Positions 46,136-57,130 of a DNA stretch of 64,000 bases are shown piece after piece. The position numbers were made by a program, and so were the translations under genes. Positions within the stretch are counted from its first letter, which is position 1. Each line of letters opens with the position of its first letter. The DNA lies in assembly GCA_963675135.1 (NCBI GenBank), contig OY776123.1, positions 16,833,840-16,897,839 on the forward strand, given 5' to 3'. This DNA is from Galeopsis tetrahit (lineage: Eukaryota > Streptophyta > Magnoliopsida > Lamiales > Lamiaceae). The notes below the pieces were generated by a model that saw nothing but the letters and a program-made list of their open reading frames with translations, searched no databases and was not told the DNA's origin.

Positions 46136-46738
46136 GATAAATACTGTGTGATGGTGATGTATATTTAACAAAAAAAAAACATTCACACTTTATGCGTGGA
46201 CAACCAAAAAAAAAATAAGCATACTTTATAGGGATATAAATGGTAGTTTATATGATAAAAAGTCTTAGTTCATGTGATAATTTTTTTTATTTAGTGATGA
46301 AAAATATTAGTATTATGTATACTAAAAAGTGCTAAAATTATTAAACATACAAACTAAGGAGTAACATTAAACTTGTGTTTATTAATTTATATTAATGAAT
46401 CTAATTAAACGAATATAATAAATATTTTTTAGGGCGACTTAATTTAATCATATCCCTAACAATTACAACCTAAATTCTTTTTAACTATGTCTTTAGTTAC
46501 ACATATTAAGAAGTTAATTCAATACTAATAATTATTTATATAAAATGAATAATATATTCTCTTACATGTAATTAATAAATCTTTTAAAAAATTTATCCTA
46601 CCTATCACAAAAATTAGGAAAAAAAAAGAGTTCACTAAATTTGTTTTTATGACTTTTATGAAAACTATCACTTTATTTTTCCTCTTTCCTTATCACTTAA
46701 TTATTTAAATTTTTATTCAATTTTTTTCATATACCATC
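46136..46738. other. AT-rich intergenic DNA
   Basis: Nothing recognisable. It ends with the CCATC target site of the gypsy element. Confidence 0.6.
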
Positions 46739-47477
46739 TGATGCGTCGAAAAAGAACGTCTTTAGATATCAGCCGTTCCTCTACGAGCACTGCTAATCAC
46801 GAATCAAATCACTCGTTTATCCTTGGCAATCTTCAAGTAAATCTCCTTGAGAATCCGAAAATGACCTGCAAAAGTACGCCGGAGGGAGGCTCCGGCGTAG
46901 AAGCTTCGACGCTCAAGTCAGATTCGATCGTAGGAGAAATCAAAGAGGAATTCCCCTGTATTTCTAGGGAAATTCCGGCGAATATAGTGGTGATTCTTCT
47001 CAATTCAGTGTGTATTTCGTAAGAATGTGTGTACTGTGTAAAAAACGTGATCAAGAATATGGAAAATAACCTGCTTATATACCTGGCCCCTCTCTCCGGA
47101 GAGGGAAAGACTCGTTCTCCCTATATTCCCGGCCCATTCTTGTAAATCCGGCCCCATGTCCCTGAGGAATCGGTCTATCTCCCTGAAGACCTGGTTCCTC
47201 AAAGTATCATCCCCTATCTTCATGGCATGACCCCTTCCTTTGACTTGGTTAAGAAAGATTAGTTGATATCATGCGTTCCCCTTTGGGCCTTATCCTTAAG
47301 CCCAAAGGATATTATCCTTCAAATGTGGGCCAAAGGCCCAACCAATCTTACTTCTCTTTAGAAGCCCAGGGGTGTATTAATCCAATCCTTCGAGCTTATT
47401 GACCTAACTGAGATTACTATAATTTATCTCGTTTCCACGTGTCGACTTTTCCGAGAGCGACATATTTATCTACATCA
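46739..47477 (-). repeat. 3' LTR of the gypsy element
   Basis: A 739-bp LTR without the MITE, providing the empty-site sequence (GATTACTATAATTT) for the MITE in the other LTR. Confidence 0.95.
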
Positions 47478-47492
47478 ACCACTCCCCCCTAC
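47478..47492 (-). other. Polypurine tract of the gypsy element
   Basis: On the minus strand AGTAGGGGGGAGTGGT leads directly into the TGATG start of the 3' LTR. Confidence 0.85.
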
Positions 47493-47996
47493 TCTCGTAA
47501 AAAAGATAATTTTTAAGAGAGTAGGAAAATAATAATAATAATAAGATACGTTATAAAGAAATAATCTATTCCTTTAAATCCTCCTTTCTTCACACTTCCC
47601 TGGAAACAAGAAATATTCGATCCTTAATGATTATCTAACACCATCATGCCCTTTCCGCTTCCACACGCAACCCTACTTTCGAAATCTGTGATCCGGCTTT
47701 CTGCCCGAGAGGAAACATTAAGCCACCTCTTTCCAGTCACGCGCCCTCTCATTGGGGGGCATTTAATTCTCCTCGACTTTTCCCTCTCTCTCCTCTTCAC
47801 AACCATTTCAAATTATATTCACTTCGTGAAAAACCCCTCTTTTCTTTCCTTTCAAACCTATCCACTCCTTTTCACTCTCATTTTCACTTCTATAATTAAC
47901 TTCTTCAAGCACGTCTATCAACCAGTTCATCACCTTCAAAACCGACCTCGCTTCAGGTATCTCTTCTTCTTCCTCGACTTTTCTTTTACTGTAACC

Positions 47997-50100
47997 ATGG
48001 AAAGTTCAACTTCCACTCGAAATTCATCGGATTCAATATCCATGGAAAGTTCCACTTCCACCTCACTCTCCATATTCCCCATAACTGACCGAGCTTTGAA
48101 GGATAAAATCTCTGGTCCCTCGATCCTCACTCCTGAGCGCGTTGCCGCTTTTCTCTGTTCGGGGATCTTTCCCGCCGATTACTCAGTTAGGGCCGCGCAT
48201 AGGAAAGAACGCCCTAATTTTCCAGGTCCTAATACCTTAGCCTTTTGGGAGGCTCAACTAAAAGCAGGCCTCCGATTTCCGATCCATCCTTATCTCTCTG
48301 AAATTTCCACTTACCTTCGCATACCTCTGAACCAGTTCACTCCCAACGCTATACGCGCGATGCTAGGCTTCTATATCCTGATGAAGGGGAACGGTGGTGA
48401 GCCTTCAGCCCAACTCTTTTTAACCCAATATGTATGCAAGTTTGCGGATGAGTTTTTTTATGCTAGCGGCCGTACTTCCAGGACCGGAAAATTCATGGAA
48501 AAGCTCCATGAAGGGGTCCAGGACTGGAAAGACTATTATTTCTTTGTTACAAATTCCTCTCCTTGGGAATTTCCTCACGAGGAGTGGATTTATGAAAACC
48601 CTGGGGTGCCTCGTCCTCCTCTTTCTGTCTGTTCTTCTTTAAATCTGGATGTGATGAACCATTTGAACGATAATGTATCCGCCCATGGCTTTTTTGATGT
48701 GATGAATATCTGTAAGAACTCTAGAGCCCTTTCTCACTTTGGTTTTGGTCGCCCCGATTATCCTTTAGGTCCCGATGATGGTAATACCATTTCTTTCCTT
48801 TGGCATCGTCCTCAAGATTTAACTTGTTGTGATTGTTAACATCTTTTCATATTTCTTTGTACAACTATGAGTTGGTTAACTCAGATTTCCCGTGATGCCA
48901 CTCCTCTCTCGATGGTTGCTAAATCCCCGGCCCCTGAAAGCTCCACAAAGGCCCCTATTCCTCCTTCCCCAGTGAAACCTTCCACTGGGTCAGTTGCCAA
49001 GCGCACCAGGTCTTCTACTGAGAAGGCCATGGTTTCCACGTTGCCCCCTGTCTCTGATGCCTCTAAAAAGAAGAAGTCCAAGACCAAGTCCTCTCTGCCT
49101 AATGTCACTCCCAACGCTCCTGATGAGATTAATGTTGATCACCTCATGGCTTTTATAGAGCGTCACACTCCAACCCCTGCCACCGAGGCTCTTAATGCTC
49201 TATCCTCCGAAGAGCGAGTTGTGCATGCCGCCCACAGCTTTACTCAGGTAGACTCTCAACGCAGATATACTTCTAAATAATTAATAAGAAAAATCATATA
49301 TGTTTTACTTCTTTAAATTGTTTCGCGTGCAGTTCGGTCTTCTATTCTCCGATATATCTGAACGGGCCCTTCAATCCCTTCAGTTAGTGGACGATCTCCA
49401 AAGCCAGGTGGAACTGAAAAAGGTAAAGAAGGAGATACTTGATGCAGAATTACGGGACGCTAACCAGAGGTGTAAGGTACTTCAAGCGGAGAAGACGAAG
49501 CTTTCGGAGGAGGTTTCTTCGCTGAAGAAGGAGTTTGGTGAGCGGGTTGAGCGCTTGGAGGTTACTCTTCCTTTGGCCGGGATGAAATTATGCACAGATT
49601 CCCTTTTTACCTCTGCCGTGGGTCAGAAATTTCTAGGTACCTTATATCGGGAGTGGTTAGAGGCCTTTCTTCAGAGTAGCAGCTTCTTGGGGGCAATGGG
49701 TGCATATATTCCCCATTTCATCGATCATGGGTTCTCCAATGTCGTGGCCGAACACTCCGCTCCAGGATTTAATGGTCAATACACTCGTGCACTCCGTCTG
49801 GATAAATTGGACACTCCCCCTAAGTTCCCTGGAGATGCTAAGGAGGATATCAACACTCCTTGGTGGCTACCTGGGATGAGGAAGGCGATCTTGGAGCTGA
49901 AAGACACGGCCCTGAAATTGGACGACCTTGTACCGGCGAAGGATATGGCTTTCCCTATCCATGTGGCTAACCCGAATCCAGTGGCAACCGTGGTAGCAGG
50001 CGCTCTAGAGGAGAAGGCAGAGGGAGGTGATTCCAGTGGGCGAGTTGAGGAGGCAGGAGAAGGTTTCGAGGGGAAGAATGATATTCCCCTCTCTTCATAA
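47997..50100 (+). CDS. Antisense gene in the 3' region of the gypsy element
   Basis: Opposite to gag-pol, an ACCATGG start at 47997 (the frame is open from 47646) leads into a frame resembling the plant 'putative gypsy type transposon' family (RVAAFLCSGIFPADYSVRA; FWEAQLKAGLRFPIHPYLSE; YILMKGNG). That frame meets TAA at 48837-48839. The same frame resumes at 48867 after a T-rich, intron-like stretch whose splice sites I could not reconcile with phase. It then has a Ser/Lys-rich linker and a clear intron (48248 is not part of it; donor GT at 49248, acceptor AG at 49331-49332). The final exon encodes a coiled coil (VELKKVKKEILDAELRDANQ) and a conserved C-terminal region, ending at 50100. Antisense frames in this position are known in some Tat-group elements; their function is unknown. 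Confidence 0.6.
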
Positions 50101-51504
50101 CTTTATTTCTCTGATAACCCTTCGGTACTTTTAAAACACTTTTTATTTTTGTTAAGGCCTCTAAGGCCCCTTTTGTTATTTTCAGGAGACTCCACACTCC
50201 TGGGTTTTTCTGTGGAGGGCCTAGGCATGGTGCCTTAGGTCTTGAATATTCCTGCTTTACTTTTGCTTAATATCGTACCTGCATATTATCCCCTGGCATG
50301 CGTATATATATATCTCTATCTCTGCTGTTTAGACACATAATGTAGTACCTGTTCTGCTTTTCTTTATCATAATTTTAGCATGTTTCTAGTATCTTCTTGA
50401 CACGTAAAGGCTCTAAAGCTCATAGAAAAATCTCTAAATAAGAATATGGAGTTTATGTTTCTGTACTTACTTGGTGACTTGATAATGCTTCTAGTTTCTC
50501 TCTTAGAGTTAGAATTTTTAGGGATTATACTCTCCCAAAAGTTGTTTATACTCGTAAGAGTTATTTATACTCGTGAGAGTTCTTAGTGATTATACTCTCC
50601 CTGAGGTTAGAATTTTTAGGGATTATACTCTCCCAAAAGTTAGAATTTTTAGGGATTATACTCTCCCAAAAGTTAGAATTCGTAGGGATTATACTCTCCC
50701 CTAAGTTGTTTATACTCGTGAGAGTTCTTAGGGATTATACTCTCCCTGAAGTTAGAATTTTTAGGGATTATACTCTCCCAAAAGTTAGAATTCGTAGGGA
50801 TTATACTCTCCCCTAAGTTGTTTATACTCGTGAGAGTTGTTTATACTCGTGAGAGTTGTTTATACTCGTGAGAGTTGTTTATACTCGTGAGAGTTGTTTA
50901 TACTCGTGAGAGTTGTTAGGGATAGAGTTTATTGGCAAGTTAATTATATCTTCTGCTACCATACCCCCTACTCCCCCTAGCTTTAGAGGCTGTCGTGGTT
51001 AGAAACTTTAGGAATTGTTCCTATGCATTTTCTATTCGAATCTTTATGAGCTGGTGTAAGTCTCTTTATCTTGCAATATCTCTATCATGTTATGTTTTAG
51101 TTTCCAAAACACATTCGTTATTTCAGTACTTATTATGCAGGCCCCTAACAGTTATCTTAGCACGGTATTAATGTATGAGAAACATTTCGTCGTAAAATCG
51201 ACACATAAGGATCCTCTCATCATAAAATCGGCATACAAGAGTCATCTCATCATCACATTAACATGCGTTAAGGGAAATTGCTAAAATTTTATCAAAACCG
51301 ATGCTCCATTGATCAAAAGTGTTCATCAACATAGGCAAATAAGGGGAACCTATGCCGGCCTCATTAAAAACCTCTCCGTGGTAAAACCCCAAAGGAAAAC
51401 CCACGTAGAGGGAAAAAGAGTGCCGGTGAAGCAATTATTCGAGTAAGAAGTAAACATTCAAAATTGTTCATAAAGGGAAAGGAAGTAGGGGAATAACACC
51501 TTCT
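50101..51504. other. Non-coding 3' region of the gypsy element
   Basis: It lies between the antisense gene and the pol stop codon and holds the minisatellite at 50515-50925. No further gene was recognised. Confidence 0.6.
50515..50925. repeat. Compound minisatellite in the gypsy element
   Basis: Units of about 30-37 bp built on TTTTTAGGGATTATACTCTC alternate with GTTGTTTATACTCGTGAGA. The array ends in five near-perfect 19-bp copies of the latter. Confidence 0.9.
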
Positions 51505-54500
51505 TCAAACATAAAATCTCTTCAAGTGGCACACGTTCCATGGCCTTAGTATTTCTTTTCCTGTCATATCCTGGAGCTTGTATGCCCCGCCTTTTAGTAC
51601 CTGTATTACCCTGTAAGGACCTTCCCAATTGGGTTCCATTTTTCCAGTGTTCTTCAAGGCATCTGCTCTCCGAAGGACTAAATCTCCAACTTTAAAGGAA
51701 CGAGGGATTACCCTGCGATCGTATGCTGCCTTGATCCGACTCTTGTACCTTTCTGCTTTCAATCTCGCCATCTCCCTCTCTTCATCTACCAGGTCCAGCG
51801 CCTCCCTCATCAATTCTTCATTTCTTTTTTCTTCAAAATAGGTGATTCGGTGCGATTTGAGTCTGGCTTCAGGAGGTATCACGGCCGCTGCCCCATACAC
51901 CAAGTAGAAGGAAGATTCGCCCGTAGCTGTTTTAGGGCTGGTCCTGTAGGACCAGAGGACGTTGTCTAACTCCTTCACCCATTTTCCTCTTACCTCTTCC
52001 AATCGTGTTCGGATGCCATCCACTAGGATTCTGTTTGTAACTTCCACCTGCCCATTGGCTTGTGGGTGGGCTACTGAAGTAAACCTCTGTACAATGTTCC
52101 ATCTTTCGCACCATCTCCTTACCTTCTCTCCATTGAATTGTGTTCCGTTGTCGGAAACCAAGATTCTGGGTACTCCAAACCTGCAACAAATATGTCTAGC
52201 AAGAAAAAGAATTACATTATCTTCCTCTATTTTGGCCAAGGGCACAGCCTCTACCCATTTACTGAAATAATCCACGGCTACGATAAAAAATTTTCTCCCT
52301 CCGGGTGCCAAGGGGAAGGGTCCCACTAGATCTATTCCCCATTTGGCGAAGGGACAGGGCGAATACATGGCACCCATTTCTTCTGCAGGTACTCGTATCA
52401 AAGGCCCGTTTTTCTGACACTTCTCACATTTCTTCACGTATTCTCTAGCGTCTCTGATTATATTAGGCCAGTAGAAACCTGCCCTAAATACCTTCTTCAC
52501 CATAGTTTGGTAGCCTTCATGGCTGGATGCGCAGCCTTCATGGATGTCCTTGATCACTAGCTCTGCTTCTCTTCTTGAAAGACATTTCAAATAGGGTTGA
52601 GTGAAGGATCTCTTGTACAATTGGCCTCCTAGGATACAATACTTCCTTCTCCAAGCTTTGGCCTCTCTGGACATTGGGGTTACCGGCCCCCTGTTCAATT
52701 CTTCCCATATCTCTTTCCTCCAGTCATCCCCTGCTGTTATCTCTCCGACCAGGGTTTCAGTAGCTAATTGATCTGCCACTAACAAGGTTACCTTTCCGTC
52801 TCCCTCGAATTCAGTGGAACTAGCTAGTTTAGACAGTCCATCTGCTTTCACATTCTCTTCTCTCGGCACCTGTATCACTTCAAAAGTATGGAATTTTTTC
52901 TTTAGTTTCTTTACCTGTTCTAAATAGTAGATCATCCTCTCATCTTTGGCGAGGTACTCCCCCATGACCTGTTGCACTACCAGCTGTGAGTCAGAGTAGA
53001 GGGTGATTTTCTGTGCCCCTAACTCTGCTGCCATGCTAGCCCCTCTAATCAAGGCTTCATATTTTGCACCGTTGTTTGAGGTTGAGAACCGGAACTTAAC
53101 GGCTACCTGTACTTCTTGGCCATCAGGATCAACCAACACTATCCCTGCTCCACATCCTACAGCGGATGCTGAACCGTCAACATATACCTTCCAGCCTTGT
53201 TCTTCTTCCATTCTGGTAGACTCTTGAATGAAGTCTGCTAAAGCTTGGGCTTTAATGGCCCTCCTTGGTTCATAATCAATATCGTATTCCTGTAATTCCA
53301 CTGCCCATCTGATCATTCTTCCTGATAAGTCTGCTCTCCCTAGTGTCTGCTTCAAAGGGAAATTAGTTCGCACCATAACTTTATAGGACAGGAAGTAGGG
53401 GCGTAGTCGCCTAGCCGTTACCACCACCGCTAGAGCTGCCTTCTCTACCTCTGAATATCTGATCTCTGCCCCTTGGATAACCTTGCTCACATAATATATG
53501 GGCTGTTGTGTGGAGCCTTCCTCTTTCATCAGGGTTGTACTCAGGGAATGTTCCCCTACTGAGAGGTATAGGAGTAAAACATCTCCCTGAGTAGGCTTGG
53601 TTAACTTCGGGAGTTGTTCCAGATGGAGCTTCAGTTCTTCAAAGGCCTTTTGACATTGCTCATCCCATTCGAATCTTGACCCCTTCCTTAATGTTCTGAA
53701 GAAGTGGTGGCTCTTCTCCGCTGATTTCGCTATGAATCTGCTAAGGGCCGCGATTCTGCCGTTCAGGGTCTGCAATTCTTTCAGGTTTCGAGGAGGTTGC
53801 ATGTCAAGGACCGCTTTCACCTTGGCAGGGTTAACCTCTATTCCTCTCTGGGTCACCATGTATCCTAGGAATTTTCCTGACCCTACTCCAAAGGAACATT
53901 TAGCTGGGTTAAGTTTGATACCATTTTCTCTAATTACCTGAAATATCTCCTTTAGGTCATTAATGTGTTCCTCTGCTTTGATGCTTTTGGCTAGCATATC
54001 GTCTACATAAACCTCCATATTCCTCCCTATCTGTCCTCGGAACACCGAGTCTACCATCCTTTGATAGGTGGCTCCTGCATTTATCAGTCCAAACGACATA
54101 CGTACATAACCAAAAGTACCACATGTTGCAATAAAGCATACCTTTGGTATATCAAGGGGGTTCAACTGGATTTGATGGTACCCTTGATATGCATCCATCA
54201 TGCTGAGTAGTTCAAATCCGGACGTAGCATCTACCAGTTGATCAATCCTAGGCAGGGGATAGTGATCCTTAGGGCATGCTTTGTTCAGATCCCTAAAGTC
54301 GATACACATCCTCCATTTGCCGGCTCCCTTGGACACCAGCACTGCGTTCGAGAGCCATTCAGGGAACTGCACTCTCTTTACGTGCCCTGCATTCAACAAT
54401 TTATCGATTTCCTCTTTCACAGTGAGGTTCTTTTCCTTACCGAAGTTCCTTAACTTCTGCTTCACTGGCCTAGCTTTGGGATCCACATTAAGATAGTGCA

Positions 54501-57072
54501 TTGCTATCTCTGGAGGAATACCCGTCATATCCGTCGCCGTGAAAGCGAAGATGTCCGCATTCTCCTGGAGGGTGAGTATCATCTTTCCTTGAAGCTCAGG
54601 GTTCATGTGTGTACCTATCCTGGTTGTGAATCCCTCCTTTCCTAGGTAGAGCTCGATGCTCATTAACTCCTCATCTGCTTTGGCTTTGGGTTGCTCTTGC
54701 ACTAGCTCCCCCACTTTTTGTCTTTTCAATTCGGGGTCTTCACCCTTAAATCTCTCCATTCCTCGAAACACGGCCCTGTCTGCTATCTTGGCCGATTCTA
54801 CGTAACACTTCCTTGCTTGGTATTGGTCCCCACATATCTCTCCCACACCTCCCGAGGCAGGGAATTTCATCTTCATATGGAAGGTGGAGATCACTGCCTG
54901 AAAGATATTCAAGCTTGGTCTTCCCATTACTACATTATACGAAGATGGGACGTCTACTATCAGGAACTCTATTACTTGCACGCGTCGGTTAGGGGCGACT
55001 CCTAACCCTACTTGCAGTAACGCTGAACCAAGGGGTTGAATGGCTCCTCCTGAGAATCCATAGAGGGCTGTCTCCACCGGTCTGAGCTTTATATTTAGGT
55101 CCATCTTCTTGAAACACTCCAAAAACATGATATCGGCAGAGCTCCCTGTGTCTACAAAAATTCTGGCTACATCGTATCCCGTTATATCCGTGGTAATGAC
55201 TAATGCGTCATTATGGATTTCTCTGGGTTCCCCAGCGTCTTCTGGTCCAAAATGAATGTCCGGACCCTCTGTCATCTTTCCCACCTCATGGTGCTCTATA
55301 TTCCTCTCGTTCTTCAGAGACCTAACGCTCTGCTTCCTCTGTCTGAAGGAATCCCCATCAGCAGGGCCTCCCATGATCATGTGAATAGTTCCCCTCTTTT
55401 GGGGAGGGGGTGGTTGCTCTTCGGTGTTCTTCCTATGATCTCTTCTTTTATCCTCTTGTTTCCCCTCGGGGTCCTTTCTCTTTTGTCCCCTGGGGCCTTG
55501 TCGATCTCTGAAAATAAATTCTTTCAAATGGCCTGCTTGAATCATTCTCTCTATTTCATCCTTCAGGTGCCAACATTGGTTGGTGTCGTGGCCATAGTCG
55601 TTATGGAATCTGCAAAATCTGTCTGACTTAGGGTTCTGAGGGCCCCTGTTTCTTGAGTAGGGGAACTTCATATCAGGATGGTCCCCTGTCACTTCCAGAA
55701 CCTCGGCTGGCTCTATCCTCAAAGGGGTATATCTCTTTGCCCTTCCCCTGGGGCTCCAGGGCGCAACTTCCTCCCTTCTTACATTTTCCAATCTCCTTGA
55801 GGTCCCGTGCCTCTCTGGACTTGGCCTTCTCAGTGGGATTTCTCTTCTCCTTTCTCCGTTCCCCACTATTGTCCTGGTCTCCGAACGTTTAGCCTTCCTT
55901 ACCTCTTCCAGGGTGAGGTATTTCTCTGCTCTCCTTAATAACTCATCAAAGGTCCGTACGGGCTTCTTGGCTAAAGATGTGAACAGGTCTCCATCTCTTA
56001 ATCCATTGGTAAGAGCATTGATTTTGACCTCTGAAGAAGCTATGGGTACCTCTAGGGCCGCTTGGTTGAATCTCTTCAAGAAAGCCCGTAAGCTCTCGTT
56101 CTCTCCTTGTCGCATGTTAAACAAGGTGAGGGTGGCTCTAGGTTGTCTCCTAGCGCTGGCGAATTGATGCAAGAACAATTCACTGAATTCGGACCATGAG
56201 TGGATAGTGTCCGGCCCTAGTTGTGTGAACCACTGTTGTGCAGTCTTGGATAGGGTAGTTAGGAATACCCTGCACTTGACGCCCTCTCCATATCGGTGCA
56301 GTAGGGCAGCGTTCTCGAATCTCATCAAATGTTCATAAGGATCCGTGGTGCCATCATATTCAAAGTTTAAAGATTTGAAGTTAGAGGGCAGTTCATCTTG
56401 CAAAATATTAGATGAGAATTGATATCCAGTGGTGTAAGAGGGTTTACTTACGTTGTCGGTAATATGTCTCTGCATATCCCTCATCTCTTTACGTAAGGCC
56501 TGTATTTGATCACTGACGGCTCCTTGATACGTGTCGTCCGTGCTCTCTCCCATCCCTGTATCCAGAGTGGTATCCCCTAGGATCCTCTCCATATTCCTCC
56601 GAGGGGGTCTTTCAAGGATACTTCTTTCGGCCTGAGAAGGTATCTTTTCTTCTGGGTTTTGACGAGGATCCTCATTCCTGGAGGGGACTGGAGCAGAATC
56701 GATGACATGCTCTGGGGGATTCCGCTTTGTACTCTCATGGACAGGTGGAATAGGTCCGGGAGGGCGAAGTCCGCGAGCAGCGATTATTCTTTCAACCGAT
56801 TGCGCGATCATCTCATCCAACTGATCTTGAGAGATAGTCAGGAGTTCCGGTGGAGCGTTAGGGTTATCCTTATTGATCCCACTCCCCGAAGATCCTGAGG
56901 TACCTGCTACATTTCCCTCTTGGATGGGAGGGATATCTTCTGGTGTATGATCCACAAGTTGTTTCCCTAGATTTCGATTTAAGGGAAAACCTGGAGGGGG
57001 CGGAGGGAAAGGAGGAGGAGTAGAATCCCCTTTCTCCTTTGTTTGCTTCGTTAGATCTTGTCCTCCACCCAT
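51505..57072 (-). CDS. Gag-pol polyprotein of the Tat-type gypsy element, intact
   Basis: One uninterrupted frame of 1855 codons starts 42 bases downstream of the primer site. In order: a Pro-rich N-terminus; gag (about 240-390, RFENAALLHRYGEG); a zinc-knuckle-like CRFHNDYGHDTNQC (487-500); protease (FVDTGSSAD, Asp641); reverse transcriptase (about 890-1075, YVDD at 1022-1025); a first RNase H (about 1135-1260); a second archaeal-type RNase H (about 1294-1420, with Asp1299, Glu1339, Asp1361, Asp1411); and integrase with an HHCC-like region and DDE residues Asp1581, Asp1641, Glu1677. The first RNase H reads YLSVGEH where an aspartate is usual, so RNA removal probably relies on the second. It makes the particle and carries out reverse transcription and integration. 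Confidence 0.95.
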   Translation of the reverse strand: MGGGQDLTKQTKEKGDSTPPPFPPPPPGFPLNRNLGKQLVDHTPEDIPPIQEGNVAGTSGSSGSGINKDNPNAPPELLTISQDQLDEMIAQSVERIIAARGLRPPGPIPPVHESTKRNPPEHVIDSAPVPSRNEDPRQNPEEKIPSQAERSILERPPRRNMERILGDTTLDTGMGESTDDTYQGAVSDQIQALRKEMRDMQRHITDNVSKPSYTTGYQFSSNILQDELPSNFKSLNFEYDGTTDPYEHLMRFENAALLHRYGEGVKCRVFLTTLSKTAQQWFTQLGPDTIHSWSEFSELFLHQFASARRQPRATLTLFNMRQGENESLRAFLKRFNQAALEVPIASSEVKINALTNGLRDGDLFTSLAKKPVRTFDELLRRAEKYLTLEEVRKAKRSETRTIVGNGERRREIPLRRPSPERHGTSRRLENVRREEVAPWSPRGRAKRYTPLRIEPAEVLEVTGDHPDMKFPYSRNRGPQNPKSDRFCRFHNDYGHDTNQCWHLKDEIERMIQAGHLKEFIFRDRQGPRGQKRKDPEGKQEDKRRDHRKNTEEQPPPPQKRGTIHMIMGGPADGDSFRQRKQSVRSLKNERNIEHHEVGKMTEGPDIHFGPEDAGEPREIHNDALVITTDITGYDVARIFVDTGSSADIMFLECFKKMDLNIKLRPVETALYGFSGGAIQPLGSALLQVGLGVAPNRRVQVIEFLIVDVPSSYNVVMGRPSLNIFQAVISTFHMKMKFPASGGVGEICGDQYQARKCYVESAKIADRAVFRGMERFKGEDPELKRQKVGELVQEQPKAKADEELMSIELYLGKEGFTTRIGTHMNPELQGKMILTLQENADIFAFTATDMTGIPPEIAMHYLNVDPKARPVKQKLRNFGKEKNLTVKEEIDKLLNAGHVKRVQFPEWLSNAVLVSKGAGKWRMCIDFRDLNKACPKDHYPLPRIDQLVDATSGFELLSMMDAYQGYHQIQLNPLDIPKVCFIATCGTFGYVRMSFGLINAGATYQRMVDSVFRGQIGRNMEVYVDDMLAKSIKAEEHINDLKEIFQVIRENGIKLNPAKCSFGVGSGKFLGYMVTQRGIEVNPAKVKAVLDMQPPRNLKELQTLNGRIAALSRFIAKSAEKSHHFFRTLRKGSRFEWDEQCQKAFEELKLHLEQLPKLTKPTQGDVLLLYLSVGEHSLSTTLMKEEGSTQQPIYYVSKVIQGAEIRYSEVEKAALAVVVTARRLRPYFLSYKVMVRTNFPLKQTLGRADLSGRMIRWAVELQEYDIDYEPRRAIKAQALADFIQESTRMEEEQGWKVYVDGSASAVGCGAGIVLVDPDGQEVQVAVKFRFSTSNNGAKYEALIRGASMAAELGAQKITLYSDSQLVVQQVMGEYLAKDERMIYYLEQVKKLKKKFHTFEVIQVPREENVKADGLSKLASSTEFEGDGKVTLLVADQLATETLVGEITAGDDWRKEIWEELNRGPVTPMSREAKAWRRKYCILGGQLYKRSFTQPYLKCLSRREAELVIKDIHEGCASSHEGYQTMVKKVFRAGFYWPNIIRDAREYVKKCEKCQKNGPLIRVPAEEMGAMYSPCPFAKWGIDLVGPFPLAPGGRKFFIVAVDYFSKWVEAVPLAKIEEDNVILFLARHICCRFGVPRILVSDNGTQFNGEKVRRWCERWNIVQRFTSVAHPQANGQVEVTNRILVDGIRTRLEEVRGKWVKELDNVLWSYRTSPKTATGESSFYLVYGAAAVIPPEARLKSHRITYFEEKRNEELMREALDLVDEEREMARLKAERYKSRIKAAYDRRVIPRSFKVGDLVLRRADALKNTGKMEPNWEGPYRVIQVLKGGAYKLQDMTGKEILRPWNVCHLKRFYV

Positions 57073-57111
57073 TTAATTACGGAACTTTTCTCACGCCTTA
57101 GCTTGAAATGT

Positions 57112-57128
57112 TCCCACAGACGGCGCCA
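57112..57128 (-). other. Primer binding site of the gypsy element
   Basis: On the minus strand TGGCGCCGTCTGTGGGA follows the 5' LTR after two bases. This TGGCGCC-type site is common in plant gypsy elements and is not the initiator-Met site. Confidence 0.88.
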
Positions 57129-57130
57129 GT

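Noticed and set aside
46739..47223. Frames of 72-93 codons repeated at 46741-47022 and 57058-57414 and on the opposite strand
   Set aside because: They lie in the gypsy LTRs and recur only because the LTRs are duplicates.
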